A stretch of DNA of 64,000 nucleotides from Paraphysomonas bandaiensis. Lineage: Eukaryota > Chrysophyceae. The notes under the pieces were generated by a model. It was given only the letters and a program-made list of their open reading frames with translations, made no database searches and was not told the DNA's origin. Shown in pieces: positions 60,489 through 64,000 of this stretch (positions are counted from its first letter, which is position 1; each line of letters starts with the position of its first letter). The position numbers were made by a program, and so were the translations under genes. Location: the NCBI GenBank assembly GCA_965644295.1, contig CBFFRP010000119.1:1-64000 (forward strand), in the 5' to 3' direction.

Positions 60489-60573
60489 ACTACAACCTAC
60501 AACCTGGGTCAATTAATTCACAATTAATTGATACGCAGCCCTGTGTAGTACAGAGTACAGGCTGCCATATATA

Positions 60574-60687
60574 GTCTATCTACTATGATCATGACGACGT
60601 ATTGGTTGGTAGTGGAGACAATGTTAATAATTTATTAGCACTACCAACCAACCAACCAATACGTCGTCATGATCATAGTAGATAGAC
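60574..60687. repeat. Large inverted repeat (potential hairpin)
   Basis: The left arm 60574-60614 begins GTCTATCTACTATGATCATG. It pairs with the right arm 60639-60687, ending in the exact inverse. The only visible difference is two extra CCAA units in the right arm. The spacer is 24 bp. Confidence 0.92.
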
Positions 60688-61121
60688 ACGACCATACGGT
60701 GAATATTGAATATTATGGTGAATGACAATGGCTGATGAGAATTGCAAGCGTATTGTAATTTTAGTATTCAATGTCAAATTCTGTTACTTATCTGTTTTCT
60801 TCTGATACAATGCAAAAAAAACGCATAGTGGTATAACGAAGAAACTATCTATACTGGATATATATTATAGATGAACTTTGTATTGTTGTTGCTTATTACA
60901 ATATTTTATTGGAGAAACAATATGTGTATGTTGTGCTGTATACATACGAGGTGTCACCGGCCCAGAAGGTCAAGTAGTACCAAAAACTAAAATTCGCATT
61001 TGATATAATACAAAACAGTTATTACAAACAGAGAAAAAAGTCTCTTCTACGACATGTAACCTATAGTCCTTCACGCGTTGAAGACCTATGCTAACAATTG
61101 CAGTAGAACAGACAAGACGAC
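60688..61121. other. Gap before the 5-phosphatase 3' end
   Basis: AT-rich. Nothing is recognised apart from the likely 3' untranslated region of the minus-strand gene. Confidence 0.4.
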
Positions 61122-64000
61122 TATACTTTCACTTTAAATATTGCAACTACAGCACGATGATCAGAATGAAACTTTCCGTGTATTGATTCATAAGATTGGA
61201 GCTCGATCTCTTTACCGTACCTTATATTACAGCATGACGCAAAGAAATAACTTTCGTATTCAACAAACCTTGGTGTGCTGTAAAAGATGCGGTCGCACCA
61301 GGCAGGGGCTCGACATTTCTTACCTATAATACCGAACTTAAGCGGCGGCGAAGATGTACGCTATAACAAACACCTGTGTCGTATACTTCTGTGAATGGGT
61401 CAAACTTATAGGAGGGTTTAAAAGTAATAGGCCCTTCTTCAAACCCCTGTTCCAGATTTAGAACTTTAAAGAAAATACACCGGCCCACATACCATCAACA
61501 CATTCCCTTTACTTCGTTCCAAGCGAAGTTGATCGAAGTCAAGTAATCGATCAAAGATGTCTTGTGGGGTCTTGAATCCGGTCTGTATTTTGAAAAACTC
61601 AAGGGCACTGATATATGTATTAGGGCAATGATATAGAGTTCGATCGATAAAACTTACTGCTTTGCGCTACTAGACAGAGCAGGTACTGGAGACCTGAATG
61701 CATTACCGAAGAATACTTGAAGAGGCTTATCATCAGGCGACACAGGATGAGACTGCGAGTGTTCGATAGGAGATTGTTTCGCACAGTTCAATTCTGACGA
61801 CACGGTGGGGCTTGGGGTGCTGGTGCTCGCTATCTCATCATCAACTGATGCCCCATCAATAGAATCTATTACTGCAGACAGATCCCCTTCTATGATATTC
61901 CCCTCGGATCCCCTCTCAAGGGCCTGCATTATGAGGACATCCATATCTTCTTTTCCCTCTTTATACCTTGGGGACATTTCCTCATCATCATCTTCATCAT
62001 CAGTTCCGTAATCTCCAATCGGTACAAGATTTACTAACTGCACCACATACATCAAGATGTCATGAAGCATTTGCGGGCGAAATACACACCATCTGCAGTG
62101 ACTTCGTTTCCTCCTCAGTAATGTTGTCTTCGTCAACGCCGAGAGAAAGTCCAATCCTGGTGGACATCCTCCTTCTGTTGGCCACATCGGAAAGGGCGAG
62201 TCTCTTCGACGATTCAGACGGTAGGTTCGGTGTCGTATTCCCTCCCTGTGTCTTATCGCCTGCACAGCAACTCTCCGTCGCTTTATCATCCTCGATCGCG
62301 GTTAAACATTGACTTTCATCTTTGAGAGCTTCGCTCAGTTCTTCCTCCTCTAGGGCAATCATCTTCTCACTCATAGACAGCAAGGTTTGAGACCACAATT
62401 TCTCAGCCTCAAGCCTAACATAACTTGTAAGAACAACACAAAACTGCCAGCAAACATGTACCGATAATTCAAATCACCAAAGAAAAATACTCGATCGAAC
62501 TCTCGTGCCAATCTATCCCTCGTATCCACTGCCCCAGAGCGCCTCACATCATCATCTTTGTCCTTACTACCCCCTTTCGGAACTACAGGGGTTGTATTAC
62601 TTTTTGCCTTCATTTCGACAGATGGGACATCGTCATTCACATAAAACTCCACTAGGGGGTTTCCTTTGAATTCAACTACTGTTGACCGCCGCTCCTGCAC
62701 AACTATAACGCTGTATACACAATGCCCACGTGATATAACGAACCTGTACCCTGGTGTTACAAAAATCTAAGTCCACACTGTCAGAATCGCGTATATCTGC
62801 ACTGGGAGTTTTGGATCTCGTGCTCTTTGCTTCAGTAGCTGCAACATACAGGGAGTAATGACTTGCGTTGACACATTATACATCACTCACAGGTTTTTCC
62901 GAGTGATTCAACCATTAGGGCAGAGATTCGGTGAAAGTCACAGTTTCTATCTAGTACCTGGACCACACAGTAGTTTACTAACTCGACATAATGGTGGAAA
63001 TAAACACAAATAACCTTTTCTTTATTGGCAGCCAAGTGAGCACATATAAATGCAACTGATGTGTCATAGCACTTCATACTGACGCCAACGGCTCCCTGAA
63101 TACCGTTGTAAGTCTTCCAGTTTATCAGACACCACCACACCAACCTTATTGTACATAACATTGCCGATTCCACAGGGCACGAAAGCGGTGGATACATTTG
63201 ACACGCAGTCGATGACATCGTGTCGGACAAAAACGCACACATGAATTGCTCCCATTGCACGAGAGGCCGCCAGTGTAAATCTGAGGGGGAATAGTGTTAG
63301 TACTAATACTTATCAATACCGGTAAATACTCACCCTTCACCAAGGGCATTTTTAACCATTACCAGCCACACATCTACGGGTGAGAGTTGGTCCGAGGAAA
63401 AACTATGATAGCTGCAACAGATTTTATGGTACATTTATAAATGACGAACCCTTACATCACAGATTGACACTCCTGAACACCCACTGTAACAACTTGACAA
63501 CCCCTTAGTGCTCTTAAAAAACTGCAAAATCTTTAGAATTAAAGGTAAGAAATCTTTACGGATGTAACCTGATATCCTTCATCTTAGGAAGGCTTTCGGC
63601 CAAGTTCCACGTAACACATGCAACAGACAGCTGATCCCATTTCCCTGCATTTCATGAACATACATCGTTTATAAAATCACGAGTTAACCACCATTTTCTG
63701 ACTCTAAATTCTGTCGACCGCTTATTCTGTTCGTGATTGAATTTTGATGGCCAATGATATTGTCTGCCGAGTATGAACACTGTGAGCACGAAGTCAATGG
63801 GTTAGGATAACGCTCACCATGGGCCGGTGATTCTGCATGGAATCCAAGAGCAATGGTTGACTTCTGAATAAAAGACACGTTCCTGGGACAGAGTCGTACA
63901 TCCGCACGAGCAGGTGACATCACAGGGAGCTCTGCAAGTGAGTATTACGGGAATTACGGGAAAATGACAAAACAGAGGACTAGCACCGTGACAGCTATCA
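61122..64000 (-). CDS. Inositol polyphosphate 5-phosphatase, partial at the right edge
   Basis: These Mg-dependent enzymes remove the 5-phosphate from phosphoinositides or inositol phosphates. Reading leftward from about 63640, the family motifs appear in order. VTWNLAESLP and VTVGVQECQS come first, then IHVCVFVRHDV and a GAVGVSMKCYDTSVAFICAH core near 63060, then FFFGDLNYR near 62480. They are followed by DIFDRLLDFDQLRLERSKGN near 61540, EGPITFKPSYKFDPFTEVYD near 61390, AWCDRIFY near 61275, and FHSDHRAVVAIF just before the stop at 61122-61124. All catalytic motifs look intact. Two long hydrophilic inserts split the domain: one before GDLNYR, and one of about 230 residues rich in D/E/S after it. 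Many short introns are present. Sequence upstream of 63690 may be further N-terminal exons; no start codon was fixed, and the gene probably continues beyond the window. Confidence 0.85.

Overview
This is nuclear DNA of a flagellated or ciliated unicellular eukaryote. Genes are broken by short GT-AG introns of about 45-60 bp. An axonemal dynein heavy chain, XPF, MIOS, ZNHIT1 and RPL10A are present, and the telomere-type repeat is CCCTAA/TTAGGG. I cannot fix the lineage from the sequence alone. A prolyl 4-hydroxylase fused to ankyrin repeats and a PX-AGC kinase suit several protist groups.

Layout. Bases 1-870 hold the 3' part of a UFD2/UBE4-type ubiquitin E4 gene, cut inside an exon by 3.7 kb of almost perfect CCCTAA repeats (871-4617). 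A subtelomere-like stretch follows to about 5.47 kb. Next come MIOS (-) and a coiled-coil gene (+). Then there is a repeat-rich, AT-rich island (12.0-15.5 kb) holding decayed relics of three sugar-modification genes that look foreign: GT-D-like, DegT/DnrJ aminotransferase and HAD-like. After it lie ERCC4/XPF (-) and a TLC membrane protein (+), 3.8 kb of repeats, a PX-domain AGC kinase (-), a gene-poor gap, then ZNHIT1 (-) and the 12.7 kb dynein heavy chain gene (+). Two near-identical hAT element copies flank a coiled-coil gene (-) and a small membrane protein gene (+). These are followed by the P4H-ankyrin gene (-) and a four-RRM protein gene (+), a nest of hAT relics and dispersed repeats (52.6-56.0 kb), RPL10A (-) and an unnamed conserved gene (+). 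More repeats follow, and an inositol polyphosphate 5-phosphatase gene (-) runs off the right edge.

Organisation. Genes lie mostly in head-to-head pairs. Six divergent pairs share intergenic promoters, five of them 350-397 bp long and one 529 bp. Most of these promoters carry the same short motifs, a CAGCAG/CTGCTG core and GTATAC palindromes, which I propose as a shared bidirectional promoter signature. Coding content is housekeeping: nutrient signalling, DNA repair, chromatin, translation, phosphoinositide signalling and motility. It shows no operon-like logic. The most unusual points are the telomere array abutting a broken gene, the decayed sugar-gene cluster, the shared divergent-promoter motifs and the nested transposons. 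Exon boundaries were read by eye and are approximate unless given exactly.
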